From Glandiceps talaboti (lineage: Eukaryota; Hemichordata; Enteropneusta; Spengelidae), in contig NC_135555.1 of assembly GCF_964340395.1 (NCBI RefSeq), positions 14,107,746 through 14,171,745 on the forward strand: a DNA stretch of 64,000 nt. The letters run 5' to 3'. Positions 13,801 through 27,339 of this stretch are shown in pieces. The position numbers and the translations under genes were made by a program. Within the stretch, counting starts at the first letter, position 1. Each line of letters begins with the position of its first letter. The notes under the pieces were generated by a model. That model was not told the DNA's origin. It did not search any database and was given only the letters and a program-made list of their open reading frames with translations.

Positions 13801-15912
13801 AGGTTCTATATCAAATGTATAACACTCAATTTAGGTTGACAGGTTCTATATCAGTGTATAACACTCAGTTTAGGTTGACAGGTTCTATATCAATGTATAA
13901 CACTCAATTTAGGTTGACAGGTTCTATATCAAATGTATAACACTCAATTTAGGTTGACAGGTTCTATATCAAATGTATTACACTCAATTTAGGTTGACAG
14001 GTTCTATATCAATGTGTAACACTCAGTTTAGGTTGACAGACACTACATCAATGTATAACACTCAATTTAGGTTGACAGGTTCTATATCAATGTATAACAC
14101 TCAGTTTAGGTTGACAGGTTCTATATCAAATGTATAACACTCAATTTAGGTTGACAGGTTCTATATCAAATGCATAACACTCAATTTAGGTTGACAGGTT
14201 CTATATCAAATGCATAACACTCAATTTAGGTTGACAGGTTCTATATCAAATGCATTACACTCAATTTAGGTTGACAGGTTCTATATCAATGTATAACACT
14301 CAATTTAGGTTGATAGGTTCTATATCAATGTGTAACACTCAGTTTAGGTTGACAGACACTACATCAATGTATAACACTCAATTTAGGTTGACAGGTTCTA
14401 TATCAATGTATAACACTCAGTTTAGGTTGACAGGTTCTATATCAAATGTATTACACTCAATTTAGGTTGACAGGTTCTATATCAAATGCATAACACTCAA
14501 TTTAGGTTGACAGGTTCTATATCAAATGTATAACACTCAATTTAGGTTGACAGGTTCTATATCAAATGTATAACACTCAAATTAGGTTGACAGGGTTCTA
14601 TATCAAATGTATAACACTCAGTTTAGGTTGACAGGGTTCTATATCAAATGTATAACACTCAAATTAAGTTGACAGGTTCTATATCAATGTATAACACTCA
14701 GTTTAGGTTGACAGGTTCTATATCAAATGTATAACACTCAATTTAGGTTGACAGGTTCTATATCAAATGTATAACACTCAAATTAGGTTGACAGGGTTCT
14801 ATATCAAATGTATAACACTCAAATTAAGTTGACAGGTTCTATATCAATGTATAACACTCAGTTTAGGTTGACAGACACTCCATCAGTGTATAACACTCAG
14901 TTTAGCTAGTTGAGGTTGACAGACTGTATATGTATGTATAACACTCAGTTTAGGTTGACAGACTCTATGTCATGTCAATGGACAGCACAGAGATCTGATA
15001 GGAATCTTTCCTTGTTGTCTTGGTAACAGGGTGGTAATGGTAGTGGTAGCAGCAGTATGTCACCAAGTATGTCCAGTAGACCACAGGTAAGTAATTCTAT
15101 CACTAAATGCCCTCTACATACATATAGCCATGTACACATCATTGTATGAACACAAAATCTGGCACAGTTGATATTCTGGTATATTTCAATCAAGCTAACA
15201 TTATATTCTGACTGTTTTGTATGTGTTTACAATGATAGTTTGTTCATAATAGTCATCTCCAATGTTACATCATTTTACAAGGACATAAAATATAAATTGT
15301 GTATATATAACAAACATTGCACTTAGGCAAGGATACAAATTAAACTTGGCTTACTTTGAATATCCCTCCAATGGTGACCATAGAGGGCCACAGGAATGGT
15401 TCCAGAGGGATATGGGCCAAGTACTTGACATGTGTGTTTTCATGTGTTTGTCATACCTTCAGCTCTTTAGATATTACACTATGTTATGATGCAGACTGTA
15501 TGATGTATCGTAAATTCAAAGCGGTGGGGTTGCCTTTTTTAAAATTCTTTTAGCTGAAAAAATTAGAATCAAATTTCTCAAATCATGCATTATGGTATCT
15601 TGTGTTTTGAGTTCAAAACATTTATTTGTCTCTCTTGAAAGTGAAATGCTCTGTGTACTGCTGCCAATGTATTGATTTTTGTTGAAGTGACCTCATTTGA
15701 ATTGAATTCAAGAGTGTTCGCTGCCAGTAACTCACAGCACAAACATGGGAAATGTTATCATGTATTTCTAATTCTGAGCATTCATTTCTTTCATCTTATT
15801 TTAGCTGAAACAACGAGTGAAACGTGTCAATCTCAGGGACTTGATCTTTCTACTGGAGCAAGAGCAAGAAAGCAAGAAATCTACTTTACTCTACAAAGCA
15901 TTCTTGAAATGA
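1234..15912 (+). CDS. TAF4: TFIID subunit TAF4 (ten coding exons)
   Basis: Coding exons: 1234-2523, 6340-6885, 7678-7767, 8427-8842, 10943-11112, 12064-12194, 12998-13123, 13536-13724, 15030-15086 and 15805-15912. All introns are GT-AG and all phases agree, giving 1040 codons (from memory, human TAF4 is about 1085). The start is the first in-frame ATG in a good context (AAAATGG), and the protein opens MASADSSLEEIF with the LVGSLEAHL motif typical of TAF4. Residues 1-570 are Gln/Thr/Val/Ser-rich. The TAFH/NHR1 domain spans about 575-665 (core VKKCRNFLTTLIKLA). The C-terminal TAF4 domain, with the histone fold that pairs with TAF12, begins near 782 (DDDDINDVASMAGVNL). A basic nuclear localisation motif RKKRKL is at 967-972, and the end (VNLRDLIFLLEQ...LLYKAFLK) is intact. 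As a TFIID core subunit it supports RNA polymerase II pre-initiation complexes and binds activators. No frameshift is seen. The 3' UTR end is unknown. Confidence 0.96.
3340..5095. repeat. Diverged repeats with TGACCTT/AAGGTCA inverted motifs
   Basis: TAF4 intron 1 contains about ten occurrences of TGACCTT, most paired with a nearby AAGGTCA (about 3358, 3549, 3678, 3790, 4423, 4617, 4652, 4733, 4767 and 5047). The copies at 3358 and 3549 share flanking sequence and are about 190 bp apart. A further block of about 115 bp is duplicated in tandem at 4568-4682 and 4683-4780. The motif matches the extended half-site TCAAGGTCA bound by ERR/SF-1-type nuclear receptors. It may simply be a property of the repeat family. 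Confidence 0.7.
5315..5715 (+). mobile_element. tRNA-derived SINE (family 1), old copy
   Basis: This segment aligns by eye with 11600-11940 over several blocks. They share 'CTGAATGGC', 'ATGATTGTGCC', 'GGGGACCT..TAGGATAGA' and a 3' part leading into an ATT-rich tail (ATTATTATTATT around 5683). The copy is diverged and sits in TAF4 intron 1. Assignment to a SINE rests on the repeated copies, the tail and the B-box-like head of the sister copy. Confidence 0.6.
7801..7864. repeat. (CA)n microsatellite
   Basis: An uninterrupted CA dinucleotide array in TAF4 intron 3, starting about 33 bases after the donor of exon 3 (exon end 7767). The antisense ORF across it is an artefact of the repeat. Confidence 0.97.
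8880..8945 (-). mobile_element. MITE family A fragment (one arm)
   Basis: The stretch ending in CCTCATCCATATGGCCACTT matches the outer arm of the foldback elements at 10500-10868 and 58650-58990. No partner arm was found nearby, so this looks like a solo or truncated end in TAF4 intron 4. Confidence 0.45.
9296..9395 (+). mobile_element. hAT-like MITE, left half only
   Basis: It starts CAGAGCTCAAAAACTAG, close to the end of the element at 59885 (CAGGGCTCAAAATTAG). It carries several GTAGTC/GACTACC words that are also seen in that copy. A right end was not found, so the boundary is approximate. Confidence 0.35.
10500..10868. mobile_element. Foldback MITE, family A, complete
   Basis: Two arms of about 150 bp are imperfect reverse complements. 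The outer part AAGTGGCCATATGG near 10503 pairs with CCATATGGCCGCTG near 10853. The inner part GTTTGTAACTCAATAAATTG near 10629 pairs with AATTTATTGAGTTACAAAC near 10733. The long arms separated by a short AT-rich centre define a non-autonomous foldback element with no coding capacity. Related copies are at 58650-58990 and, partially, at 8880-8945. Confidence 0.75.
11600..11940 (+). mobile_element. tRNA-derived SINE (family 1), best copy
   Basis: A B-box-like word GGTTTGAGCCC (around 11650) is followed by a conserved body (GGCAAGATATGAACCATGAT, GGGGACCTGGTAGGATAGAG, GCCTTGAGCTGTCGGGAGG) and an ATT-rich end. It lies in TAF4 intron 5. The diverged copy at 5315-5715 and the fragment at 21255-21340 share this body. 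An A box was not clearly seen. I could not tell by eye whether the body belongs to a named SINE core such as the Deu domain. Confidence 0.65.
12470..12948. repeat. (CATA)n / (CTAC)n / (CAGA)n microsatellite
   Basis: CATA repeats run almost without a break from about 12492 to 12781, followed by CTAC, CCAC, CATA and CAGA blocks. The array fills most of TAF4 intron 6 and stops about 50 bases before the acceptor of exon 7 (exon start 12998). Reading frames through it on both strands are repeat artefacts. Confidence 0.97.
13750..14970 (+). repeat. Minisatellite, about 40 bp unit, about 30 copies
   Basis: TAF4 intron 8 is almost entirely a tandem array of a unit of about 40 bp containing TTAGGTTGACAGGTTCTATA and TATAACACTCAA. 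Unit length varies between about 38 and 41 bp. Variant units (GACAGACACTACATCA) recur at 14035 and 14351, eight units apart. Variants with AAATTAAGTTGACAGG recur at 14661 and 14821. The array therefore has higher-order structure from segmental duplication. It begins about 25 bases after the donor of exon 8 and ends about 60 bases before exon 9. Confidence 0.95.
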
Positions 15913-18580
<2,668 letters not shown>

Positions 18581-18582
18581 CT

Positions 18583-18990
18583 AACTAGGATGATGTCACT
18601 GGAGTAGAGAGCTATAGTATGATGTCACTGAAGTATGATGTCACTGGGGTAGAGATCTATAGTATGATGTCACTGAAGTATGATGTCACTGGGGTAGAGA
18701 TCTATAGTATGATGTCACTGAAGTATGATGTCACTGGGGTAGAGATCTATAGTATGACATCACCGAAGTATGATATCTTTGGCATAGAGTGCAACAGTGT
18801 GATGGATGATATCACCAAGATTGATTCTACAGTGTGAAGTATGATGTCACTGAGACAGTGCTTCAATGTGAAGTATGATGTCATTGAGATAGAGTGCCAC
18901 GGTGTGAAAGTATGATGTCACAAACATAGAGTGCTACAGTGTGAAGTATGATGTGATGTCACTGAGATAGAGTACTATAAGTATTCCAGT
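18583..18990 (+). repeat. Minisatellite, 45 bp unit
   Basis: Three near-identical 45 bp units (18619-18755), each with ATGATGTCACTG twice and GGTAGAGATCTATAG, are flanked by decayed copies up to about 18990. Because 45 is a multiple of three, one frame stays open and gives a 15-residue repeat. Nothing else suggests that it is translated. Confidence 0.9.
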
Positions 18991-19735
18991 GACTTTTACA
19001 GAGATTTGCAGATGTTTAATACAATGAGATAATATATGTTCAGTGTCAAAAGACAGTGGATATATTGTTTTTGTGTACTCATAACGAAGCAATGTAATAC
19101 AGGACCAGTGAAAACTCTGCCAAAATAGCTGTTTTTCTTTTTTTTTTATTTAGTGGCGACAATGGCTGGCTGTATCTTCAGTCATTTCTTTGTCATGCAC
19201 CAGGCAATGTGAATCAAACTTGGCACAAATGTTATGTGATGTATTGAATTTGCCAATTTGGACAAGTGAAATGTGGTTTTCAGTACGTAGTCATGTTGAT
19301 ATAAACTGACATTTGCAAATCATTCCTTGAACACTGATATCTGAAATCTCTCCAAAATGCACTCCTTGTGCCTGCCATTTATATTTGTGAATGGAATAAA
19401 TGTGCCCTGCTGTGAATATTTATGTTGAACATACGCTTTATATTGACAGTTATATTCCAAAGACAAATCGTTGTATGTCAAAGATACTCTGTATGTATAA
19501 AAAACAGGTGTCAATGACTTGCCATTTGTTCACTCTGTACAGCACACTATCTTGTAACTGGACACTAGTTAAGATTTTATGTAAATTTCAAGAGAATTTT
19601 CCTTACTCAGACTTTTGCCTGTATCCAGACTGTACCACATTTTTTTCAACCATGAAAACCAAACTGTATAAGCATAGGTGTATCATTACTGAAAGCACCA
19701 ATGCTTGATCAGTTGTTGTAACATTTCATTCTGCT

Positions 19736-20115
19736 TGGTATGTGAAACTGTTGAGTATCTGTTACCACTGAAGACTTGTCAGTAATGTATTGTTTCTTAG
19801 TGGCTTTTTGCCAAATTGGAATACAGATACAAAAGGTTACAAATGTATTACACGAAGTTGGGTGATTTGTCATCACTGAAGATTGTCAGACATGTAAAAC
19901 ATGGTGTTTTTTTATAGCATGTGAAACAAGAGGTTGGGGGATGTGTCTTCACTAGAGACTTGTCAGATATGCCTTACATTGTTTCTGGTGGCTTTTTAAA
20001 AAAAAAAAGTTGAATAAATATTGGAAGTAGCAAATGTGATGCACGAAGTTGGGGTATGTGTCATCACTGAAGACTTGTCAGACATATAAAACCTTTTTTT
20101 TTCTTGTTGCTTTTA
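19736..20115 (+). repeat. Imperfect tandem repeat, about 80-120 bp period
   Basis: At least four diverged copies share GAAGTTGGGG.ATGTGTC, TCACTGAAGACTTGTCAGA and GTGGCTTTTT words (near 19770, 19870, 19950 and 20070). No coding potential is seen. Confidence 0.7.
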
Positions 20116-21016
20116 ACTATAGCTGGTGAGTAGATACTGAAAGTAGAAAACACAAAATATGAATTAGAACACAATCAGCAAACTGCTGTGCAGAAGTTGA
20201 ATAGCATCGTATAATAGTGAATGTATTGGAATTGAATCACAACTTTACAAGGGTGACATGTAAAAATAAAATGTGAACCAAAAAAAAAACCAAACCCCAA
20301 ATAGAGCTCAGTCGTGATGACGTGGTATAGTAACAAATTTGACATTTTTATTCCAACCTGGTAGGTAGAGATTTTCTCTGGTTACTGTACAGAGTACTTC
20401 ATAATCCATGTATGTTCATATTTATTTTGTCGGAGAAATTAATTATGATATTTTGCTACAGAAATGTATGTCTACTAAGGGTTTGTGTAAAAGAAAGTAC
20501 TTAGTGCTGTTTCAATTTTGCTACGTCCTTTTGAGTAATTTCACATTTCTGTTAAAATATTTGAATTGCAGAAATGGTCGCAAAATATGAAACTACTGTA
20601 AATAGCGTAACATAGTCTGAAATTTTTTTCTTTCTTGATTCTCACTTCCTGTGATTTTTCATAATTCTTTTTACTAGCTTCTGGGACAGACAGAAATGTA
20701 CAGAGTAGGTTTTTTTTTCTCTTTGGAGGGGGGTAATAGTCTCATGAAAAAGTATACACCTTAGACACACAGCAAGCCGAGTACTATTATATCGAATATC
20801 AAAACGCAATCATGATGTACCATATCAAAAGAAACACAAAAAAATTGTATGTACAATTGATAAGAAGTATTAGCATGTAATTTAATATTTTGCAAGAGGC
20901 AGAAAATATTTCTGCAGTTGATGCAGAGTGAAATAAATATGAAATGTTTATTTGTACCGACGAAGACATTTGGTGTGTGTAAGTTTTTGTGTGAACAAAG
21001 AATGGTTGATTGATGA

Positions 21017-21051
21017 CTGCCCTCTCGTGGGGTTTGACTGCCCTCTAGTGG
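21017..21051 (-). promoter_or_regulatory. Pair of CTCF-like motifs
   Basis: Two words 21 bp apart, CTGCCCTCTCGTGG (21017-21030) and CTGCCCTCTAGTGG (21038-21051), read on the minus strand as CCACGAGAGGGCAG and CCACTAGAGGGCAG. The second agrees with the CTCF core consensus known from bilaterians. Binding is inferred only. Confidence 0.45.
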
Positions 21052-21254
21052 CCAAACCCACGACACTGTGACTGTTCTATTAAAGCTCCTTCAAATGCTC
21101 CTTCAGTATTGCTTTTAACATTAATATCATAATTTCAAATATTGAACAAAAATTATTGTTTCAATACTGTAACTATTCAGTCTTGCTACTGGCTTATTGA
21201 GTGAAGGATGTATGAGGAAGTCTTAATTGAACTGATATGTAAAGTAATGGTTGA

Positions 21255-21340
21255 ATTGGTTTAAGGGTGGCTGGCTCAGAATCTGCATAGCCACTTCCTA
21301 TTGTTTCTGAATTGCTAAAGTTCTCGGGCAAGAACTACAG
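21255..21340 (+). mobile_element. SINE family 1 fragment
   Basis: A short head-only match to the SINE at 11600-11940: GTGGCTGGCTCAGAATCTGC, then TTTCTGAATTGCTAAAG and CGGGCAAGAACTA. The body and tail are missing. Confidence 0.5.
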
Positions 21341-21369
21341 AAACTACTACAGTGTGATTACTGAAGAAA

Positions 21370-22015
21370 ATGTCAATTATAGAGTGTCACAATCACTTAT
21401 TTGAGTTAGTTGGTTCCCAGTAACATTTCACTAGCTTTACATTGTAAAGCTGCACTAGCAGTAACTGGCGTTTTATTTTTTCGATCCGACAACCAAGAAT
21501 ATATTCACTGAAAATTGTAAATACACCAATAATTAGACATTTTACATGTTACTTAGAGGTCTATTGTAATAATAATAATCTTTATTTATACTGGATAGTT
21601 CTTTAAGCATATAAACACTTGTCTCCCAAGAAGTCCAGTGAGGGCCATCCCTCATGGGTTCAGTGTTAATGCAGGAGGAAACCGGAGTACCCGGGGAAAA
21701 CCTGCATTGTTCGGTAGAGTCAAACTGAACGACACTCTTCTTACTTACAGCATGGTAAATTTAATCGAACCCTGAATGGGGTTCGAACCCCGACCGCAGT
21801 GGTAAGAGGCAAGTGGTTTAACCACTCGGCCACCGACAACCCGACATTGTATCTATAAGTTGTGAAGTAACAGGTTGAAATTGTGATTGCATCAGTCACT
21901 GATGCAATTTGGTGTGGACCCAAAAGTCAATTTGATTGGATTTCTTGTACCATATCATGTGTACATAGACACAAATACGTTTGAACACAGGTGATTCAAT
22001 AATGTTAAGGGTGTA
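21370..22015 (+). mobile_element. Dispersed repeat interrupted by a SINE
   Basis: The outer parts (21370-21570 and 21843-22015) match 45340-45680 in order. They share ATATTCACTGAAAA, TAATTAGA/TTAATTAGAGGTC, GTGATTGCAT, TTTGATTGGAT and CACAGGTGATT-type words. The SINE at 21565-21842 splits this copy and is absent from the other, so this element is older. Its class is unknown. Confidence 0.65.
21565..21842 (-). mobile_element. tRNA-Ser/Leu-like SINE, family 2, nearly intact
   Basis: Read on the minus strand it begins GTGGCCGAGTGGTTAAACC (A box, around 21815-21835), followed by GGGGTTCGAACCCC (B box, around 21776-21790). These are the hallmarks of a class II tRNA promoter. The body contains CCCCGGGTACTCCGGTTTCC, a word I recall as conserved in animal SINEs (possibly the MetaSINE domain, unverified). 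It ends in an (ATT)n tail at 21570. ATTGTA flanks both sides and is a likely target-site duplication. Confidence 0.8.
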
Positions 22016-22139
22016 TAATATTATGAGTAAGTCATTGCATCTAACAAAAGAGTTGTTAAAAATGTGTCAGTTGCAGCTAGTGCACCTTTAAGGCTTTGAA
22101 AGATAAATCACCTATGTATATCAGTGATATGTTTGTATA

Positions 22140-22320
22140 CATGCAGGGAACAGCAACACACAACAACTGCAGTTGAGATCATGTTACGCCATCATTTAAC
22201 AAAATTGTTAATATACTGTATTAAAGCTCTCACCATCTCCAGTCAAAAAGTTTGGAATATTCTTCCTGAAGAACTGAATACAATTTCAAATAAGAAAAAA
22301 AAAACTTTTTGAGGACATAT
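22140..22320 (+). pseudogene. Possible LINE C-terminal remnant
   Basis: A short frame encodes ISSQKVWNILPEELNTIS. It resembles the 'KLWNSLP..LR.I' motif that closes many LINE reverse transcriptase ORFs. No reverse transcriptase catalytic region is present upstream, so this is at most a decayed 3' end. Chance similarity cannot be excluded. Confidence 0.35.
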
Positions 22321-22404
22321 GTTTCAATTCCGGGTCATTATCACTCGTGTGATCGTAACGATGAAGTCGCAAAGATAACATGGGATCATGATTCTGTTGT
22401 GACA

Positions 22405-22545
22405 TGTTTTAACAGATGTTATATGAAATAATATGCAAATTATTTTACAATCCAGTGTCCATACGTAGATAGGAGAAATGTGTTGAAAAAACATGTAAAC
22501 CTTTTTACACATGGATGATCTCATAGGTCAACTTTTCTAAAGCTC
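22405..22545 (+). repeat. Direct repeat, copy 1
   Basis: It shares ACAGATGTTA.ATGAAA, ATGCAAATTAT, TTTACAATCCAGT and CATGTAAACC in the same order with 23430-23575. The two copies are diverged direct repeats about 1 kb apart. No terminal features mark them as LTRs. Confidence 0.55.
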
Positions 22546-23429
22546 TGACAGACATTTGTTTTTCACATCTAGATTTCAATCCTTAATCCAAAGTGGACCT
22601 GGTTAAGCAGTATGTGAACTGTACTGATTTTAATAATAATATCGATAATTTGTAAGTCTTTTTTTGTTTCTTTTTTTTTTATTTATTTATTTGCAAGTCC
22701 ACTCAATAAGTTGTAAAACAGGCCAACTTTCCAGTTACGCATACGATTTGTCCACTTTTGAAAGGGAGGTAAGTGGATATCAGACAGTTAAAACAGACCA
22801 TTTGTCTATAAATTTACTGTAGTGCTCATTTCTCAATATGTAGCTTAATTCGTTTAGCAGTTCTGATATTTATGATAGCTAGATTAAAAGATGGAACGAC
22901 TTTTTACCATTTGCAATCATAGACCATTTTTTTCACAATTAACAACAAATGATTTAAAAGCAAAGAAAAAGAAGTGTTATATGTTTCTTTGTCTTTCATC
23001 ATTATTTTAATGATAATTATTTTTGTTCAATTCAGTTTTTGTTTTGTCTTGTTTTGTTTATACAGCATATTGTGAAATTGGAATTGCTCTTGTACTGAGA
23101 AAATAGATTTAGGTCTACACTTTACAATGATGTGAGGGTTATGAACATTGTATAGCATGCATAATGATTGCAAGTCATGTGCTAATTAGCATTAAATTTG
23201 AATATAAGGAAAAACTAATTTGCATATGTGACATACATGAATACACTTAAATATTTTGCATTAGATTAGATGGGTACTAGTAGAGCTGTTAGACAAAAAG
23301 GGAAAAAAATGACAAAAATTTCTCCAAAGTATCTCATTTTTGAGATGAGATGAAATCTTTAAAGAGATATCACTTCTCTTTGATCGAATGAAATATCAAG
23401 ATAAGTTATGGAATACAGACAAAATCATG

Positions 23430-23575
23430 TTTACAGATGTTAAATGAAACATTATGCAAATTATATGTAAATTTACAATCCAGTTTCTGTATGTAGGCAA
23501 AAATGTGTGGAAGTCATGTAAACCATTTTATACAGTCAGAAGAACTCAGAGGTCAAAGGTCACCATGCAAAAGGA
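23430..23575 (+). repeat. Direct repeat, copy 2
   Basis: Partner of 22405-22545, in the same orientation, with the shared words in the same order. The 0.9 kb between the copies has no coding potential. Confidence 0.55.
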
Positions 23576-23599
23576 AAACTTCAATAAATACATCAGAAT

Positions 23600-25360
23600 T
23601 CAAAATACATTAATTCAAAGATAACATATTTAAAAACCAAATATTGTTTTTGAAGGTTGATGGCGGGGTGGGGGGAGGGGGGTCTCTAAAGCAACCTAAC
23701 AAACACAATGCTAATAACCATGGGTGATGGGGGGGGGGGGGGGGGGTCATAATATTTTAGGTTATTCAATCATGACCGTTACGGAGGAAGGTTACTTCTA
23801 GAGACGAGTACAAAAATATTCCATCAGCTGAAAACATCTTTCGGATTCATTTTTGAATCATTTCTGTTAAATAATTTATCAGCAACAAGCCTGAATGAAT
23901 CGATCTTCTCTCTTTTTTATGTATTTTAAGTACAACTATTAATCTTTTGTTTGGCCCAGTTCGTTGTAAATCACACAGCAGAGATTTAGAAGCCTGAAAC
24001 CATGGCAACATGATTTGACACTAAGATTGCAGTAAGTTGCTGTGGGGCTTCAGTCACCGGGGATACACATATAATAGTCTTTACCCAAAATGAAAGTAAT
24101 ATCATACTGATCTTGAATGTTACTTGTATATATGTCATAAGGACTGTATTAATTTTTTGTCATCGATAGGCAAATCATTTCTAAATTATACATTTACGAT
24201 GATGAGGTTTGATAGATTTCAGGAAAAAACTGTGTGGTAATCAGAAACAACTGCCAGTGCTATGTGACAGCGTCGTGCTGTGAACTGTATAGAATGCCTG
24301 CAGGGATGGATTGTTACAGAAAGCAGATCAGGATTGCATGCATGCTTTTCCATGTAGCTGCGTTACCCTGACCTAAAGTTTTCTTTTCTAGAATATGTAA
24401 AAAGATCTTAAGATGTTATCTATTTTTCATCTAAAAATAAACGTTGTGGTGTCAATAGCAACCAAGATGTGTCGGAGCTGTATTATATATTCATAAAATT
24501 GACGTATATAGATTCTAGATTTGATCCAGTGAGTTTTTGAATAAACTTACTGATAAATTAGTTGTTACATAAACCAATAACCTAGAAAACCTCTCATTCA
24601 TAAAACCTTACGTAAGTTAAAACAATATGCTCTTATTTACCCAATATTTGTTTCAAAAGGAACTGAACAATTGACCGAGAACATATTTTTTTTCAAAAAA
24701 TGATGAATGTAGTTATGCTAGGGGGCGAACAAATATCGCTATTGGAAGTGGTGCATTATTGCCTCTGGCTGCTGCATTAAGCATAGCTTGATTACACTGT
24801 TCCATTTACTTGTCACACTCCTTGGCTTACATACTTCTAAACAGATACTACAGTTTCTATGGTAACCATGTATATTGCCACGGGTAGAGTTTTGCACACA
24901 AAATGTCAACAACTCTCTCCTTCCTGTTTCTTGTTATAAAAAAAAAATTCCTGATAACCAGTGTATCCTTTACAACTCGTCTTTTGTAGCTCTGAGTTTC
25001 AAGTACACTGGGGACACGAGACGAAGGTGTTGTTGCCGTAGTACCCTGAATCTTCTACTCCTTCCAAGACTCGTTTCAGGGGGATTTACATCTGAAGTGA
25101 TCATTAATACGATTATGAAAGCATTATACTATAGTACCACATCACATGTCAATAATTGATGGAGACAATCACAGTAAGACATATACACTATCAGTTCACA
25201 AGATTTGCAGCTATATCACGTACTTTCTGATCTAAAGGAAAATGAAAACCATAGAAAGGTTTTAATATTCTGATAGATGTCAAATCTATACATATTATCA
25301 ATGTAACGTATATGAATATTCACAGTGCAAATGCACCATGTAAATATAATTTATAAAAAT
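23600..25360. other. Non-coding stretch, no gene seen
   Basis: It contains poly-G runs around 23665-23682 and 23729-23746. A CTCF-like word CTAGGGGGCGAAC sits at 24719-24731. Otherwise it is unique-looking AT-rich DNA. The short frame at 24875-25159 has no recognisable motif and no splice context. Confidence 0.5.
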
Positions 25361-25364
25361 CAGA

Positions 25365-25575
25365 GACAATTTATGCAAATAAGGACAATTTATGCAAAAT
25401 AAATCATTTATCATGCAAAGCAAGATTGTTTATGTAAAAAAAGATAATTTATGCAAAACAAATAATTTGTGCAAAGATAACTCATGTAACAATAAGATGA
25501 TTTATGCAAAACAGGGTAATTTATGTAAAACAAAGATAATTTAGGCAAAATAAAGATAATCTATGTAAAACAATA
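25365..25575 (+). repeat. AT-rich minisatellite, about 20-25 bp unit
   Basis: About eight irregular copies of GATAATTTATGCAAAACA-type units, decaying at both ends. A 17-base poly-G run follows at about 25630. Confidence 0.8.
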
Positions 25576-26373
25576 TTCTCAGAAAAAATCTAGAATTGTG
25601 AGGACTTTGCACTTGTACTAGTATAAGATCGGGGGGGGGGGGGGGGGAAACCCTGGATAAACATGTCCTCATAACAAAAATCACAGAAAAGACATCAAAT
25701 ATGAAATCTCATCATCTTGCTCTAAAAGTATAAATTTAATGGAATTGTTCAACAGCAATGATCCAAATGATGAATTTATAATATGTTTCATTGTTTGCAT
25801 TCATTGCTCAAAGGTGATTGCGCAGAGAAAAAATATGGTTTTGGTTTACTGGCCATTCATATCATCTGAGTAATACACCCTGCGTGTTTAAACAGTTCAT
25901 TAATATGTAAATTATTCATGTCATATGTAAATTAAGACACAACCCAAGGAAACCACTGTATATATACTGAAGTGATGTATGATCTACTCAAGTGCTGCTA
26001 ATAAAACTCAAACATTATTACCAGAAACTATGGCAACACTTAGACTCTAAACATTAAAAGGCCCAGTTCAGATTAAGGGTTATAATTTAAGAGCAAAAAA
26101 GTAGTTCTAGCAGAGTTATTGAAAAAGTTTGTATCAAACAAAAGAATGGTCTCATGGGGATTTCATGTCAGTTAAATTTGAGTTTAACAAAATGCACATC
26201 AATATTAAAGGCCTGGGATTCACCCCCTAGTTCTTGCATTATCTACATGCCATACTAGGAGCATTCTTTTGTTATGGACAAACATTTTCTGCCAGACAAC
26301 TGTTTTTCACACTCGGATTGTAATCTAACCTTACATTGGCTTTTAACCATCAATTACTCTTGTTTTGATGACG

Positions 26374-26383
<10 letters not shown>

Positions 26384-26410
<27 letters not shown>

Positions 26411-26411
26411 C
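26384..26411. repeat. (CAA)n microsatellite
   Basis: A short pure CAA trinucleotide run of about nine units in intergenic DNA. Confidence 0.95.
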
Positions 26412-26784
26412 TTCAAGTGTATGTATTTCATTATAGTATCTTGTTGACACAATCTTGCTTATTTTTGGAATACTTATTCACTTGACCACCCATCAGTGTT
26501 GTTGATAAAAAAAGGAAAAAAACCCAATATATTTTGGTCATTGCTATGGGCATGGTCATGGTGCAAAGCATACTAAAACTTTAAATTTTGGCTGTTGAAA
26601 TTCAGAAAGTTTGACATGGACAAGGTTGATAAATCTACTAATTGTACCAAAAGTATCGCCAAATCAAGTTGCACTTTTATAAATTCTAAAATTGTGACCT
26701 TGACCAAGAGTATACAATAAAAGTAAATTGGTTCATCAGTTTGTAATATTGTTGTATTGTCAATCAAACACAGCCCCTGTGAGT

Positions 26785-27330
26785 ATTGTTAGCTTCCTTT
26801 CACCAATACCAATGCCCAATGCAGCAGAGGAGTATATTGTTACTTCTCTTTCACCAATACCACTGTGCCCTTTCCCAATGCAATATAAGAATGTAGTTAG
26901 TTTCCCTGAACCGATACCATTGTGCCCTTTCCCCAATGCAATATAAGAATGTAGCTAATATATAGTGTCATTTAACCAATACCATTGTACCTACTTACCC
27001 AATGCAATAGATGAGTAAAAAGAAAGGTTAAACCTTCCACTAAACCATTACTGGAGATGCTGTTAAACCCCAGTGCAATATATGAATGCATAGTTTCCTC
27101 GCCAATACTGATGCCCTTTTACCAATGCAATGATGCTAACAATTATTAGTTTCACTAGACCAGAGGCCTGTTCCTGTTGCAATAAGATAAATACTGTAAC
27201 TTAGTTTCACTGAACCAGCCTCCCCCCCCTCCCCCCCCCCCCACCCCTATTGACCCCCCCCCCCCCATATGCAATATGGTTGTTGGGTTCATGGGACCAA
27301 CATCCTTTTTGCCAATTAATGTAATAGATA
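26785..27330 (+). repeat. Imperfect tandem repeat, about 60-70 bp unit
   Basis: Repeated words CACCAATACCA.TG, CCCTTTCCCAATGCAATATA and AGAATGTAGTTAGTTTC recur at roughly 60-70 bp from about 26800 to 27330. The array contains C-rich tracts at 27220-27266. Confidence 0.75.
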
Positions 27331-27339
27331 ATAGTTTCG

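Noticed and set aside
13750-14970. CRISPR-like regular repeats
   Set aside because: Contiguous tandem units without unique spacers in an animal intron: a minisatellite.
22405-23575. A pair of LTRs about 1 kb apart
   Set aside because: The direct repeats are short and diverged, lack TG..CA ends, and enclose no gag/pol sequence or primer-binding site.
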